A stretch of DNA of 64,000 nucleotides, taken from contig JAILEG010000011.1 in assembly GCA_024688365.1 (NCBI GenBank), positions 1 through 64,000 of the forward strand, given 5' to 3'. The notes under the pieces were generated by a model. That model was not told where the DNA came from, searched no databases, and saw only the letters and a program-made list of their open reading frames with translations. Positions 44,574 through 53,682 of the stretch are shown in pieces (the stretch's first letter is position 1; each line of letters begins with the position of its first letter). The translations under genes and the position numbers were made by a program. The DNA is from Prevotella sp. GTDB lineage: Bacteria > Bacteroidota > Bacteroidia > Bacteroidales > Bacteroidaceae.

Positions 44574-45740
44574 CTACTTGTTGTTACGGTTCTTTGCAAT
44601 CAGACGCTTGATGGTCTCAACTGACGCTGAGGTGGTGAAACCGTCCTCGGGTGTATTCATACAATAGTCCACCAGCCTGTCAACAGTGGACGTAGCCACG
44701 TGCATACGGGTGTCGGATGACGCATAATAGATGAACACTTTTCCGTCCTCATCGGCTATCCAGCCATTGGAGAATACCACGTTCATCACATCGCCGATAT
44801 ACTCACCTCCCTGCGGGACAAGGAAATAGCCACCAGGCTGCGCTATGACGCGCGTAGGGTCATCCAGAGCAGTCATATACATATAGAGGACATAGCGCAG
44901 ACCACTGGCACAGCCACGCACACCGTGTGCCAGATGAAGCCAGCCACGGGAGGTCTTGATGGGATGAGGCCCCTCACCATTCTTCACCTCCATGATGGTG
45001 TGATAATGGCGCAGGTTGATAATCTGCTCCTCTTTAACCTCGGCATGCTCAATGTCGTCAACCAAAGCCCAGCCGATGCCACCCCCCGAGCCGGCATCAA
45101 TGAAGCCATCCTGAGGACGGGTGTAGAACGCATACTTACCATTGACAAACTCCGGATGCAGCACTACATTGCGCTGCTGCGACTTTGTCCTCAGGTCAGG
45201 CAGGCGGTCCCAGTGGATGAGATCCTTCGTGCGGGCTATGCCGGCAGTAGCCGTTGCCGCCGAGAGATCACCGGGCAGACTGTCGTCATGACGCTCGGCA
45301 CAGAACACACCATAGACCCATCCGTCCTCATGTGCCGTGAGACGCATGTCATAGATATTGGTTGCCGGGATGACATCATCGGGCATCGTGACAGGTTCGT
45401 CCCAGAAGCGGAAGTTGTCAATCCCGTTCGGGCTCTCAGCCACGGCGAAGAAACTCTTGCGGTCAGCTCCCTCCACACGTACCATAATGACATACTTTCC
45501 GTTCCATTTGATGGCACCACTGTTAAGCGTGGCATTCATCATGATGCGCTGCATCAGGTAAGGATTATCCTGCTCATTGAAGTCATAACGCCACTCCAGC
45601 GGTGTATGTTCAGCAGTTACTATCGGGTTCTTATAACGGGTATAGATACCGTTTCCCCACTCCTCCGGCTCATTTTTCCGGCAGAGCAGTTCTTCATGGT
45701 GGCTGCACAGAGCCTTTACTCTTTCATTGAAATCTGACAT
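44574..45740 (-). CDS. 4-O-beta-D-mannosyl-D-glucose phosphorylase (GH130)
   Basis: The protein has 388 residues. It phosphorolyses mannosyl-glucose to alpha-mannose-1-phosphate and glucose in the cytoplasm. The start MSDFNERVKAL matches the B. fragilis enzyme, and the proposed catalytic Asp is D131 in TNIYDMRLTAHEDGW; phosphate and sugar contacts lie in RVEGADRKSFF, RNVVLHPEF and GPHPIKTSRGWLHLAHG. The frame is open to 45773 but the extra 11 residues (MQSENNKNNHT) are not part of the family. It works directly after the epimerase. Confidence 0.95.
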   Translation of the reverse strand: MSDFNERVKALCSHHEELLCRKNEPEEWGNGIYTRYKNPIVTAEHTPLEWRYDFNEQDNPYLMQRIMMNATLNSGAIKWNGKYVIMVRVEGADRKSFFAVAESPNGIDNFRFWDEPVTMPDDVIPATNIYDMRLTAHEDGWVYGVFCAERHDDSLPGDLSAATATAGIARTKDLIHWDRLPDLRTKSQQRNVVLHPEFVNGKYAFYTRPQDGFIDAGSGGGIGWALVDDIEHAEVKEEQIINLRHYHTIMEVKNGEGPHPIKTSRGWLHLAHGVRGCASGLRYVLYMYMTALDDPTRVIAQPGGYFLVPQGGEYIGDVMNVVFSNGWIADEDGKVFIYYASSDTRMHVATSTVDRLVDYCMNTPEDGFTTSASVETIKRLIAKNRNNK

Positions 45741-45838
45741 AGTATGATTGTTTTTGTTGTTTTCACTTTGCATTCCAGGTGACAGGCAAACGTCCTGGCC
45801 TTACAGGCTGATGCTTGCCGGCACACTTGCCATACACC

Positions 45839-46897
45839 TTATTTCACGTCGTTGAGAAAAAGTGCCTCCGGCTCTTCGGCCAGCTTGCGGAAGTCATCAG
45901 CACAGCTTTTCTCCGGTGCCGGTCCGAAGTTCTCCTCCGGCTGGTCCCAGGCATTGCGCCAAAGCAGGACATAGCTGGCCCCACTGCCCTTCACGGCAGC
46001 CCACATTCCTGTGGTAAACCAGTCAGCCTGCGGCGTGTTGCGATAGCCAGTCTCCGTCAAGGCATAGAGTTTTCTGCGCTCACGGGCTATCTTCCGCATC
46101 ACATCCAGCTCTTTTTTAGTCCGTGCGACATAGTCGGCCGTTGAGGAAGAGTTGTAGACATCCACACCCAGCATATCGACATATCTGTCGCCAGGATAAA
46201 ACTTCATGTAGTTTGCCTCCGTCTCGCCAACTGTTCCGCCAGGGCAATAGCAGTAAAGCAGGTTGCTCACTCCCGCAGCCTTCAGCTGGTCAACGGTGTA
46301 ACGGAACAGCTGCTGGTACTCGTCCGGTGTACAGGAGTCCTTTCCCCACCAGAACCAGCCACCGCTCATCTCATGCCAAGGGCGGAAGATGACTGGCACA
46401 GCCTTGCCTCCATCCGTCTTCAGAGACTTCATGAAAGCTGCCACCGTCAGCAGCCAGCCTTTGAACTTGGCATTCTGTGCCCCACCGGGCAGAACGCCGG
46501 CCACTGCCTTTCCCTTTGGGTCCCAGGCATTGTTTCCCGTCACGGGGTTCCAGGGGTGCCATGATATGGTCACGATGCCACCCCGATTGTGGTGTAGGAC
46601 AATCTCCTTGCGGATACGGTCAAAAGGCACACCGTCCAGGCTCTTGTCTCCTCCATTCTCAATGCCGCCCAGCTCAAAGCCCATCACGGCTGGATAATCG
46701 CCACAGGTCTCCTTGACATCCGACCGCCCCACATCCCATTTCCATGTTGTTCCGTAGAGCGGGTCGTCCTGGTGTCCTATCATTACTCCTTTCTTCTCCA
46801 GCTTCAGCAGCCGTTTGTACAGTTTCTTCACAGGCGACTTGGCACCAGCCACTGTCGCTATCATCAATGCTGCCATTGTAAGGATAAATTTGTTCAT
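45839..46897 (-). CDS. Endo-beta-1,4-mannanase, GH26
   Basis: The protein has 352 residues with a signal peptide (ending IATVAGA), no lipobox. GH26 catalytic motifs are present: acid/base Glu176 in FRPWHEMSGGWFWWG and nucleophile Glu282 in LYALTETGYRN. It cleaves internal mannan bonds or releases mannobiose; in B. fragilis the comparable enzyme yields mannobiose for the epimerase. The absence of a lipobox suggests a periplasmic enzyme acting on imported oligosaccharides, or secretion. It lies 58 nt after the CE7 gene and 98 nt before GH130. Confidence 0.94.
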   Translation of the reverse strand: MNKFILTMAALMIATVAGAKSPVKKLYKRLLKLEKKGVMIGHQDDPLYGTTWKWDVGRSDVKETCGDYPAVMGFELGGIENGGDKSLDGVPFDRIRKEIVLHHNRGGIVTISWHPWNPVTGNNAWDPKGKAVAGVLPGGAQNAKFKGWLLTVAAFMKSLKTDGGKAVPVIFRPWHEMSGGWFWWGKDSCTPDEYQQLFRYTVDQLKAAGVSNLLYCYCPGGTVGETEANYMKFYPGDRYVDMLGVDVYNSSSTADYVARTKKELDVMRKIARERRKLYALTETGYRNTPQADWFTTGMWAAVKGSGASYVLLWRNAWDQPEENFGPAPEKSCADDFRKLAEEPEALFLNDVK

Positions 46898-46955
46898 CGT
46901 CTGTTTAAGGATAGATAATTTATAGTTTCTGTTTGTTGGTTGAGAGTTCTGATAC

Positions 46956-48263
46956 TTACAGTCCCATCTGTTTGGTGAGCCATGCCTGCCATTCGTCCCA
47001 CTGCTCCTGATACCAGAAGTGCCCTGTCATGGGATAAACAGAGAGTTGCTTGGCTGCGGGATAGATATTGTAGACACCATAGGATGATGTCGGTGGCACC
47101 ACTTCGTCATTCAGACCGAAGGAGAACCATGCTGGCTGTGTGCAGCGGCGGGCAAAATTGACACCGTCATAGTAACGGGCCCCTGCCACACGGGCCTGCA
47201 GAAGGGGTGATTTCATGTCATTGTCAGTGTATTTCCTGCCTTTATCATAGAAATAGTGTGGCCAGCCACCAGCCACTCCATGCAGCTCAGCCTCGTAGTC
47301 GCACATGGCATCATGCACAACACCAAGGAAGGTGACACGCTTGTCAAGTGCAGCCGTTGCCAAGGAAAGGAATCCGCCCTGGGAGGAGCCTGTCACACCA
47401 AGCGACTGCCCGTTCCACTTTTCCTGCGAGGCGATGAAATCCACAGCCCGCACAGCCCCTGTGACAACACGGCGGTAGTAATTCTGCCCAGGCCTGTCAA
47501 GGTTGGTCTCCCAATAGCCATTCAGCGATCCGCCAAGCAAGCGGTCGTACACATCCTGGCGCAGGGTCACAGGGATGCCATGAATGCCTATCTCCAGGAC
47601 TATGCAGCGTCCTGCCGCCGTATAGGTATCACCACCGTAAGGACGCACACCAGCACCGGGCACTCGCAGCAAAGCCGGATACTTTCCTGCCTTGCGGGGG
47701 ACGGATAGGATGCCATAGATGCGGGATGACGGACCGTCATTGACAAAGCTCACCTCATAGACATCATCGTCCTTCGTGCAGCGGTCAGGCAGAAGCGTCA
47801 TTGTCGGGTTCAGGTCCTGTGCGCGTGCCGCGTCCAGCGCACGCTTCCAGAAGGCATCAAAGTCATCGGGGCATTGTGCCATCGGGCGGACCCTCTCAGG
47901 TGAGAAAGCCGCCGTACAGAGCCCCTCATAATCTTTTCCTCCCGAATGGGCTGTCACCTTCAGCCGATAGAAACCAGGCATGGCCATCTTTCCCTTCCAT
48001 GTCATTGTACCGTCCTTCAGTGTGAGAGATTTCTTTACATCTGGATACATTACAGGACCAGCCTCCATGTCAATCCTCACATCCTCCATCAGCGTACCGG
48101 AACGTCTCACGTTGACAGTAAAGGTCGCCGTCTGACCGACATTGTAATTCCAATCCTTGTGGTCAGGCGTCACGCTCACCACGATATTGTTTCCCCTGAT
48201 TTGCCCATAAAAAGGCAAAGTAAGGAAGAGTATCAACAGGCTTAAAATGATTCGCTTGTTCAT
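46956..48263 (-). CDS. Acetyl esterase, CE7 type (AXE1), with N-terminal beta domain
   Basis: The protein has 435 residues with a signal peptide (MNKRIILSLLILFLTLPFYG). Residues 25-125 form a beta-sandwich-like domain (VVSVTPDHKDWNYNVGQTATFTVNVRRSGT). The remainder is the AXE1 alpha/beta hydrolase: FDAFWKRALDAAR, nucleophile in GVTGSSQGGFLSLA, Asp in GLNDEVVPPTS and His in MTGHFW. It removes acetyl groups from acetylated mannan or mannooligosaccharides, inferred from context. It is the first gene of the second operon of the locus, with a -7 element at 48304-48311. Confidence 0.9.
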   Translation of the reverse strand: MNKRIILSLLILFLTLPFYGQIRGNNIVVSVTPDHKDWNYNVGQTATFTVNVRRSGTLMEDVRIDMEAGPVMYPDVKKSLTLKDGTMTWKGKMAMPGFYRLKVTAHSGGKDYEGLCTAAFSPERVRPMAQCPDDFDAFWKRALDAARAQDLNPTMTLLPDRCTKDDDVYEVSFVNDGPSSRIYGILSVPRKAGKYPALLRVPGAGVRPYGGDTYTAAGRCIVLEIGIHGIPVTLRQDVYDRLLGGSLNGYWETNLDRPGQNYYRRVVTGAVRAVDFIASQEKWNGQSLGVTGSSQGGFLSLATAALDKRVTFLGVVHDAMCDYEAELHGVAGGWPHYFYDKGRKYTDNDMKSPLLQARVAGARYYDGVNFARRCTQPAWFSFGLNDEVVPPTSSYGVYNIYPAAKQLSVYPMTGHFWYQEQWDEWQAWLTKQMGL

Positions 48264-48303
48264 TGTTTAGCAGGCTTTAGTGTTACTTGATCGTTTTCAC
48301 TGG

Positions 48304-48311
48304 CAAAGTTA
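48304..48311 (-). promoter_or_regulatory. Putative -7 element of the CE7-GH26-GH130-symporter-epimerase operon
   Basis: On the minus strand TAACTTTG fits TAnnTTTG exactly, 40 nt upstream of the CE7 ATG. A TTTG at 48328-48325 is too close (13 nt), so the -33 box is uncertain. Confidence 0.5.
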
Positions 48312-48459
48312 CGGCAAATAAACCCAAAAACATAATACTTTTTTGTCTGATTGTTAGCCTAAATTATCTTGTTGGAGGACTGGCGATAAATAGCAGGTGC
48401 CATGCTATGGGAAATCGTGAGCAGCCGCCTTACGGGATCGGTGATGACTTATTGCCCAA

Positions 48460-48519
48460 TACTCCACGAGAAGTACTCCAGTATTGCACGTAAAGTAATG
48501 AAGTATTGCAGCTGAAGTA
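48460..48519. repeat. 22-bp-period palindromic repeat array, copy 2
   Basis: Three units at 48460-48475 (TACTCCACGAGAAGTA), 48482-48497 (TATTGCACGTAAAGTA) and 48504-48519 (TATTGCAGCTGAAGTA) are separated by 6-nt spacers, all in the same orientation. A CGGTG...GACTTA stretch before them (from 48439) resembles the lead sequence of copy 1. Confidence 0.88.
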
Positions 48520-48684
48520 TTCGGAATATCAAGCACTGCGGCCTCCCCCTCACAGGGCCTCCGTCATGCCGGCAGGTGAGGGACTGCAGGCAAAACAAGT
48601 AATGGCCATCAACAAAGAACCCTGCACACAGCCTATAGGGAACTGCGCACAGGGCTCCAAAAAGTATGAAAACCTTAGTAATAA

Positions 48685-50178
48685 CTATATACCCAAGCCT
48701 GACTTCAGGGCATCAACGATACGCTGGTCATACCAGACCTTCGTCTCACGGTTGTAAAGTCCCATCCACCAAAGTCCAGTGGTCTTGTAAGCCTTCAGCT
48801 TCGTTGCGACATAGGAGGCATACTTCACACGCTCATCCACGCTCTTCTTCTCATCAATAGCGCCGAACTCACCAAAGACGAACGGCATGCCCAGCTCAGA
48901 GAAGCGGCTGCTGACCATAGAGAATACATTGTCAATGGTCGCCTTGCAGTCGTCATCGAAGACGTTGATGTTATAGTCATACTCGTTACCAGCATCGTCC
49001 TTGCCCGCATTATAGTTGCAGAAGTTATACGGGTCATAGCTGTGGATGGTGGCATAGAGATGATTAGGATGCTTGTCAGCAGGCTTCCGGAACTCAGCCA
49101 GTGGAACGGCATTATTACCTGTGGCAGCGTATGTTGTGACAGCAAGGTTGCGATACTCGTTATTTCCACCTGTGGAGCGGACCACGTCAACGAAGTCCTG
49201 CTGCAGTTTGTTGATGGCCGTGTAAGCCGCATTGCCAGCCGCAGGTGCCGTCCAGCTGAAGTTCTTGTCGAGAATCTCATTGAACGACTCAAAGATCAGA
49301 TGCTGGTCATAGTCCTTGAACCGCTCGGCTATCTGCTTCCATATAGCCTGATACTTCACGGTCTGGGCAGGATAGCTGTCCATGTCAGCATAGAGCCATG
49401 CGCCGCTGGCACCAGTATCATGCATGACGTTGATGATACAATAGCCATCATCCTTGAGAGCCATCTTCACCACTTCCTCCACACGGTTCATCCAGGCCTC
49501 GTCAATCTTGTTGCTGGCATCCATGTGGATACCCCATGTCACAGGGACACGGATGACGTTGAACCCTTCATTGTGGATAGAGTCGATGAGTGCCTGCGTC
49601 ACAGCGGGCTGTCCCCATGCTGTCTCATAGTCGGTAGGTGTCTTGCCGACAGGATTCCACCAGTCGCCGGCAGGATTGGATTCGAGGGTGTTGCCGAGGT
49701 TATAACCCAGCTTCATATTCTTCACCATGTCCCAAGCACTCTCAAACGGATCATTCGGATCCACTTCCGTTCCACTTTGACTGACGGTGATGACCTGGCT
49801 GAGACTGCCAGCTGTGAGCGTGATGGCCGACTGACGGGCTGCGCCATCGTTCGTTGTCACTTCAACACGGATGTAGGAACGTGAGTTGGTGGCTGTGGAG
49901 TCTTTGTAGTTCCATCCATAGCCTGCGTGCGGTGAGATTTTCACCCATGCCGTGTCAGCATCAGGGACGGAGGCTGTCCAGTCACCATCGGTCACGACAC
50001 CAATCATCGTGCTTGCCTCTGCCGCATTGAACTTCAGTTCAGTAATGGCCTTGCCATCTTTCGTGACCGACAAGCCTGTTGCAGCCACAGCGTCCTCGCT
50101 GTCGCTACAGCTCTGTGAGAACAGAGCCGTAACGAAGAGGAGCGCGTAGATGAATATTTGTCTTGTTTTCATTGTCAT
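48685..50178 (-). CDS. GH5 endo-glycanase lipoprotein with BACON domain
   Basis: The protein has 497 residues. A lipobox (LFSQSC, Cys24) predicts outer-membrane anchoring. Residues 30-137 resemble a BACON domain (GDWTASVPDADTAWVKISPHAG ... ITLTAGSLSQVITVSQ). The catalytic GH5 domain follows: NMKLGYNLGNTLES, RVPVTWG, acid/base Glu301 in FESFNEIL, and nucleophile Glu437 in VFGEFGA. The NLGNTLE start is typical of GH5_4/GH5_2-type endoglucanases and mannanases; the position after SusE suggests surface mannan or glucomannan cleavage. It follows the SusE-like gene by 23 nt. Confidence 0.92.
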   Translation of the reverse strand: MTMKTRQIFIYALLFVTALFSQSCSDSEDAVAATGLSVTKDGKAITELKFNAAEASTMIGVVTDGDWTASVPDADTAWVKISPHAGYGWNYKDSTATNSRSYIRVEVTTNDGAARQSAITLTAGSLSQVITVSQSGTEVDPNDPFESAWDMVKNMKLGYNLGNTLESNPAGDWWNPVGKTPTDYETAWGQPAVTQALIDSIHNEGFNVIRVPVTWGIHMDASNKIDEAWMNRVEEVVKMALKDDGYCIINVMHDTGASGAWLYADMDSYPAQTVKYQAIWKQIAERFKDYDQHLIFESFNEILDKNFSWTAPAAGNAAYTAINKLQQDFVDVVRSTGGNNEYRNLAVTTYAATGNNAVPLAEFRKPADKHPNHLYATIHSYDPYNFCNYNAGKDDAGNEYDYNINVFDDDCKATIDNVFSMVSSRFSELGMPFVFGEFGAIDEKKSVDERVKYASYVATKLKAYKTTGLWWMGLYNRETKVWYDQRIVDALKSGLGI

Positions 50179-50201
50179 TCTGTGTTAGAATTGAAATCGG
50201 A

Positions 50202-51836
50202 TTACTTGTTTGGGACATAGATGACACGCACGTTGTCAACCTTGATGTCAACATGTCCCTTGGTTGCACCTTCATTGTACTCCATGAAGCGGAACTGGTT
50301 GATACCAGTCTTGACTATATCAGCGTAGGTCATGCCTTTGAAGCAAGCGAAATTGTCAAGTGGAATAACGACACGGTACCACTGTCCCTTGTGTGGTTTG
50401 CCGTTGATGTCAGCCAGCACGGCTGGTGTGAACTCCCAGCTGACATTCATTTCCTTCCATGCAAAGCCGAAGCCTTGACCGCCCCAATAGTTCTCAGCAT
50501 CACCGATTGGCTGGATAAGATAACGAATCATGCCCGAGAAGGTTGAACTGTTGAAGTCTGAATTATTGTCATATACGTTGTAGGCAAGGTAAACTTCCTT
50601 TGACGATGCCGTTGAAGGAATGTTGGCGGAGAGCGGGAAGCTGTTGCCGTTCCAGTCCTTACGGAAGTAAATCATCGTGCCCCAATAATTGCTGCCATTA
50701 TCATCCACATTGATATGTGCGAACTTGCCATCTGCATTGCCTGCATCCTCATAGAGGGCATTCGGTCCCCAGCCATTGTCGGTGGCATCACCATCAAACG
50801 TGGTCAGAATAGTTGTGTAGTCATAGAAATTGCTGACCACAGCTGTGCCGCCTGGCGTTGTGACCGTCAGCTTGGTAGCACTGCCCACCGCTGGCTTCTT
50901 GGCAAACGGAATGGTAATGGTGTCCTGTGTGGCAGAGACAGTGAAATCCTTGTCGGACAAGGTCACATCGCCATAGGTGATGCTGCTTACCTGTACGAAC
51001 TCACGACCTGTCAGGATGAGGTTCTCACCTATCTGAGGCATGTCTGATGAGACAGAGAGAACGGTTGGCTTGCCAGGGAGTACGGAGAACGGTACGTAAG
51101 CCGTGCCGGCAGCACACTCAACGACCAGAGAGCCTGAATCAGGAAGATTGGCTGGAAGCTCAAGACTGATGACGGATGTAGTCTCATAGGCCTGTGTGGC
51201 ATCGTTCAAATGGTGATCCATCGTCAGAGTCGTGTACTTCGTCACATCCACCTTATTGCCGGGAACCTCAGTCCAGGTGGTGGTGTCCAGCTGTGCAGCC
51301 TGCACGTCTGAGACAAAAATCTTCTGAATGTCTACGAGATTCAAGCCATACAGCTTCACCATGTCACCGGCCTTGCGCGGATACTCGCCTTCCAGTCGCT
51401 GAATCTGCGGACCGGGAGCTGTTATCTTGAAGCTGAATACAGCCGAGCCATGAGTGGTCTCAACACGTATCTCGTCAGGAATTGTACTGTCGAATGCTGA
51501 GAGCTTGAATCCGTCAGCCTCTGAAGGAATGGTGACTATGATACTGTGGTCAGTATTCATCGTCGGGTTGAAGTAAACCTCCTGGTTGTTGACATACACC
51601 TTCAAGGCTCCGTCCAGGCTTTTACCCATGATGGCTATCATGGTTCCTGGGCTTGCCTTGGTGTAAGTCAGGTCATAACTGTAGTTAGCCGTGTCGGAAG
51701 ACAGAATCTTCACACTGGTAATCTCCGGCTGACCACCACCCGTTGAGTCGTCATCGCTGCAGGCAGCCAGGGCAAAGGAGAACACCATAGCCAACAGGAC
51801 GAGCAGCAGACTCTTATGTTGATTTATTGTTTTCAT
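50202..51836 (-). CDS. Surface glycan-binding lipoprotein with IPT/TIG domains (SusE-position)
   Basis: The protein has 544 residues with a lipobox at Cys26 (FALAAC). Two or more IPT/TIG immunoglobulin-like domains are visible (PEITSVKILSSDTANYSYDLTYTKASPGTMIAIMGKSL; PTVLSVSSDMPQIGENLILTGREF). The C-terminal 200 residues form a jelly-roll-like carbohydrate-binding part (GNADGKFAHINVDDNGSNYWGTMIYFRKDW ... IKVDNVRVIYV). It is expected to bind mannan at the cell surface beside SusCD. It is not a sequence homologue of starch SusE. Confidence 0.88.
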   Translation of the reverse strand: MKTINQHKSLLLVLLAMVFSFALAACSDDDSTGGGQPEITSVKILSSDTANYSYDLTYTKASPGTMIAIMGKSLDGALKVYVNNQEVYFNPTMNTDHSIIVTIPSEADGFKLSAFDSTIPDEIRVETTHGSAVFSFKITAPGPQIQRLEGEYPRKAGDMVKLYGLNLVDIQKIFVSDVQAAQLDTTTWTEVPGNKVDVTKYTTLTMDHHLNDATQAYETTSVISLELPANLPDSGSLVVECAAGTAYVPFSVLPGKPTVLSVSSDMPQIGENLILTGREFVQVSSITYGDVTLSDKDFTVSATQDTITIPFAKKPAVGSATKLTVTTPGGTAVVSNFYDYTTILTTFDGDATDNGWGPNALYEDAGNADGKFAHINVDDNGSNYWGTMIYFRKDWNGNSFPLSANIPSTASSKEVYLAYNVYDNNSDFNSSTFSGMIRYLIQPIGDAENYWGGQGFGFAWKEMNVSWEFTPAVLADINGKPHKGQWYRVVIPLDNFACFKGMTYADIVKTGINQFRFMEYNEGATKGHVDIKVDNVRVIYVPNK

Positions 51837-51859
51837 CTTGGTTGATTGTTATAGTTTCT

Positions 51860-53653
51860 TTACTCCCCAAAGTCATAAGCCTGTGGAGCCTCATTAAGAT
51901 AATGGTTCTGTATGACATCACTCTCGGGGTAAGGCATGAAGATATTAGCCTCACTCAGCACGATGGGCTGGAATCCAGTCACGTAGCTGTTGACGAGCGT
52001 ATTATAATCATAAGTGTAGGGCACGTTGGTTCCCTTCCCGGCAACAGGGGTGTTGTCAGTCTCAGAGGTTGCAATGTGGTCATTCCAATAGACATTGCCA
52101 TTATCAGGATTACTGATGTACCAGGTGTTCACCCCAGGAGGAACGCAGCGATAGCTGAAGGTTCCGTCACTATTGCGCAGGATGTCACCCTCACGCATCT
52201 CATTGGCACGATGCTGGCGGTTGTTGAAGAAGTCGAGCATGGTCTGTGGCTTCCAGCGGTACCATGTCACCATATCCCACCAGTTGCTGTACTCCATACA
52301 GAACTCTATCCTGCGCTCACGCATGAGTTTGTCGAAAGTAAGTGACGTGTAAGGAGCTACTTTTGCACGGCTGCGGACAGCGTTGATGGCCGCCAGCGCC
52401 TCGGGATTGGTAGTCTGCTCACTGTTGCCCAACAGCGCCTCAGCCTTGATAAGATAGACATCAGCCAGTCGCTGGATATAAGTGTTCAGTGGTGATGCCA
52501 TCTGTGCCAAATGGCCTCCTGCATCGGCCTTTGTCCCAAGAATGCCCTTCTTGAGCTGCATCCAGTTGTGCTTATAGGTGTAGCCACCATCGCTCTGAAG
52601 CAGGTAAGAATAGTGACGGGAAGGTGTGAAGAACGTTCCACGGACACGGAAAGAGTCAGCAGGCTCCTCATTGTAGAGGTCAATCATGTCAGTTGAAGCC
52701 ACAAGGCTTCCACCCCACACGTTGACATCGGTCACCTCCGGGAAAGCAAGGTCAGAATAGGTTGCATTGACCGCCCCCCAGCCATCCGATGAGCCAAGGT
52801 TGGCATCAGCCCAGCGCATGGCAAGGATAGTCTCACTGTTATCGTTGTTCTGCGCCTTGAAGAGGTCCTCATATTCCGGCAGCAAAGTGTACTGACCACT
52901 GTTGATGACCTCATCACAGAGTGCCACGACCTCCTTCAGAACGGCCTCATCACGTGAATGGTCGCCTTTAGCACTGGCATTCCATCCGCTCTGGGCCAGC
53001 AATGCCTTGGCAAGAGCAGCCTTGGCTGCGTAGCGAGAGGGATGGTGGTCGCTTCCACGCTCAGGAAGCAATGACTCAGCCTTACGGAAGTCACGCACAA
53101 TGAACTTCAGCACATCGCTCTCCGGATTAAGCGGACGGACCGGGTTATCCACCATTGTCTGGTTATCCTCAAAGAGGACGTTATCACCCCAACCACGGAG
53201 AAGATAGAAGTAAGCCCAGCCACGCATCAGATAACATTCACCCTCTGCCGCATGTTTCGCAGTCTCAGTCACCTCCGGGCCGCAGTGGTTCTGTATGTTC
53301 AGCAGCGTGGCATTCGACATAGTCACCACATTATAGAGAGCTGACCATGCCAGCCCCATGTCCTCAGTCTGAGCCGTCACCTGGAAGCGTGCGAACTCGG
53401 CACTGACGTATGGGTTCCAGGCATCATTGGCACGATAGGAGCCCATGCCGATGAGCGCACGGCGGTTGAAGTCGAACCATGCTTTGTTATACAGCGGCTC
53501 AACACCCTTCTGCACTGCCTTGTCCGAGGCATAGAAAGTCTCAGCAGTATAGTTGCCCTTTGGCTTCTGATCAAGGAAGTCGTCGCTGCAGCTGGCTGTC
53601 ATGAGCGTCAGTCCAGCAAGGGCGGAAAGGATATATAGATTTCTCTTTTTCAT
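51860..53653 (-). CDS. susD: SusD/RagB-family outer-membrane lipoprotein
   Basis: The protein has 597 residues with lipobox Cys22 (LMTASC) followed by DDFLDQKPKGNYTAETFY, the standard SusD beginning. TPR-like helices hold CYLMRGWAYFYLLRGWGDNVLFED. The conserved end is present as RRIEFCMEYSNWWDMVTWYRW and FQPIVLSEANIFMPYPESDV. It forms the lid on the SusC barrel and binds mannooligosaccharides. The gap to SusC is 29 nt. Confidence 0.96.
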   Translation of the reverse strand: MKKRNLYILSALAGLTLMTASCSDDFLDQKPKGNYTAETFYASDKAVQKGVEPLYNKAWFDFNRRALIGMGSYRANDAWNPYVSAEFARFQVTAQTEDMGLAWSALYNVVTMSNATLLNIQNHCGPEVTETAKHAAEGECYLMRGWAYFYLLRGWGDNVLFEDNQTMVDNPVRPLNPESDVLKFIVRDFRKAESLLPERGSDHHPSRYAAKAALAKALLAQSGWNASAKGDHSRDEAVLKEVVALCDEVINSGQYTLLPEYEDLFKAQNNDNSETILAMRWADANLGSSDGWGAVNATYSDLAFPEVTDVNVWGGSLVASTDMIDLYNEEPADSFRVRGTFFTPSRHYSYLLQSDGGYTYKHNWMQLKKGILGTKADAGGHLAQMASPLNTYIQRLADVYLIKAEALLGNSEQTTNPEALAAINAVRSRAKVAPYTSLTFDKLMRERRIEFCMEYSNWWDMVTWYRWKPQTMLDFFNNRQHRANEMREGDILRNSDGTFSYRCVPPGVNTWYISNPDNGNVYWNDHIATSETDNTPVAGKGTNVPYTYDYNTLVNSYVTGFQPIVLSEANIFMPYPESDVIQNHYLNEAPQAYDFGE

Positions 53654-53682
53654 TGTCTTTAGCTTTTAAATATCAGGTCTTG

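Larger units (their letters stand above)
48264..48684. other. Intergenic region between the two mannan operons
   Basis: This 421-bp gap holds the -7 element for the CE7 gene and the repeat array at 48460-48519. No terminator with a convincing stem is seen after the GH5 gene. I see no gene. Confidence 0.7.

Noticed and set aside
49042..49884. 280-codon open frame antisense to the GH5 lipoprotein
   Set aside because: The composition is that of a shadow frame, and GH5 catalytic motifs are on the other strand.
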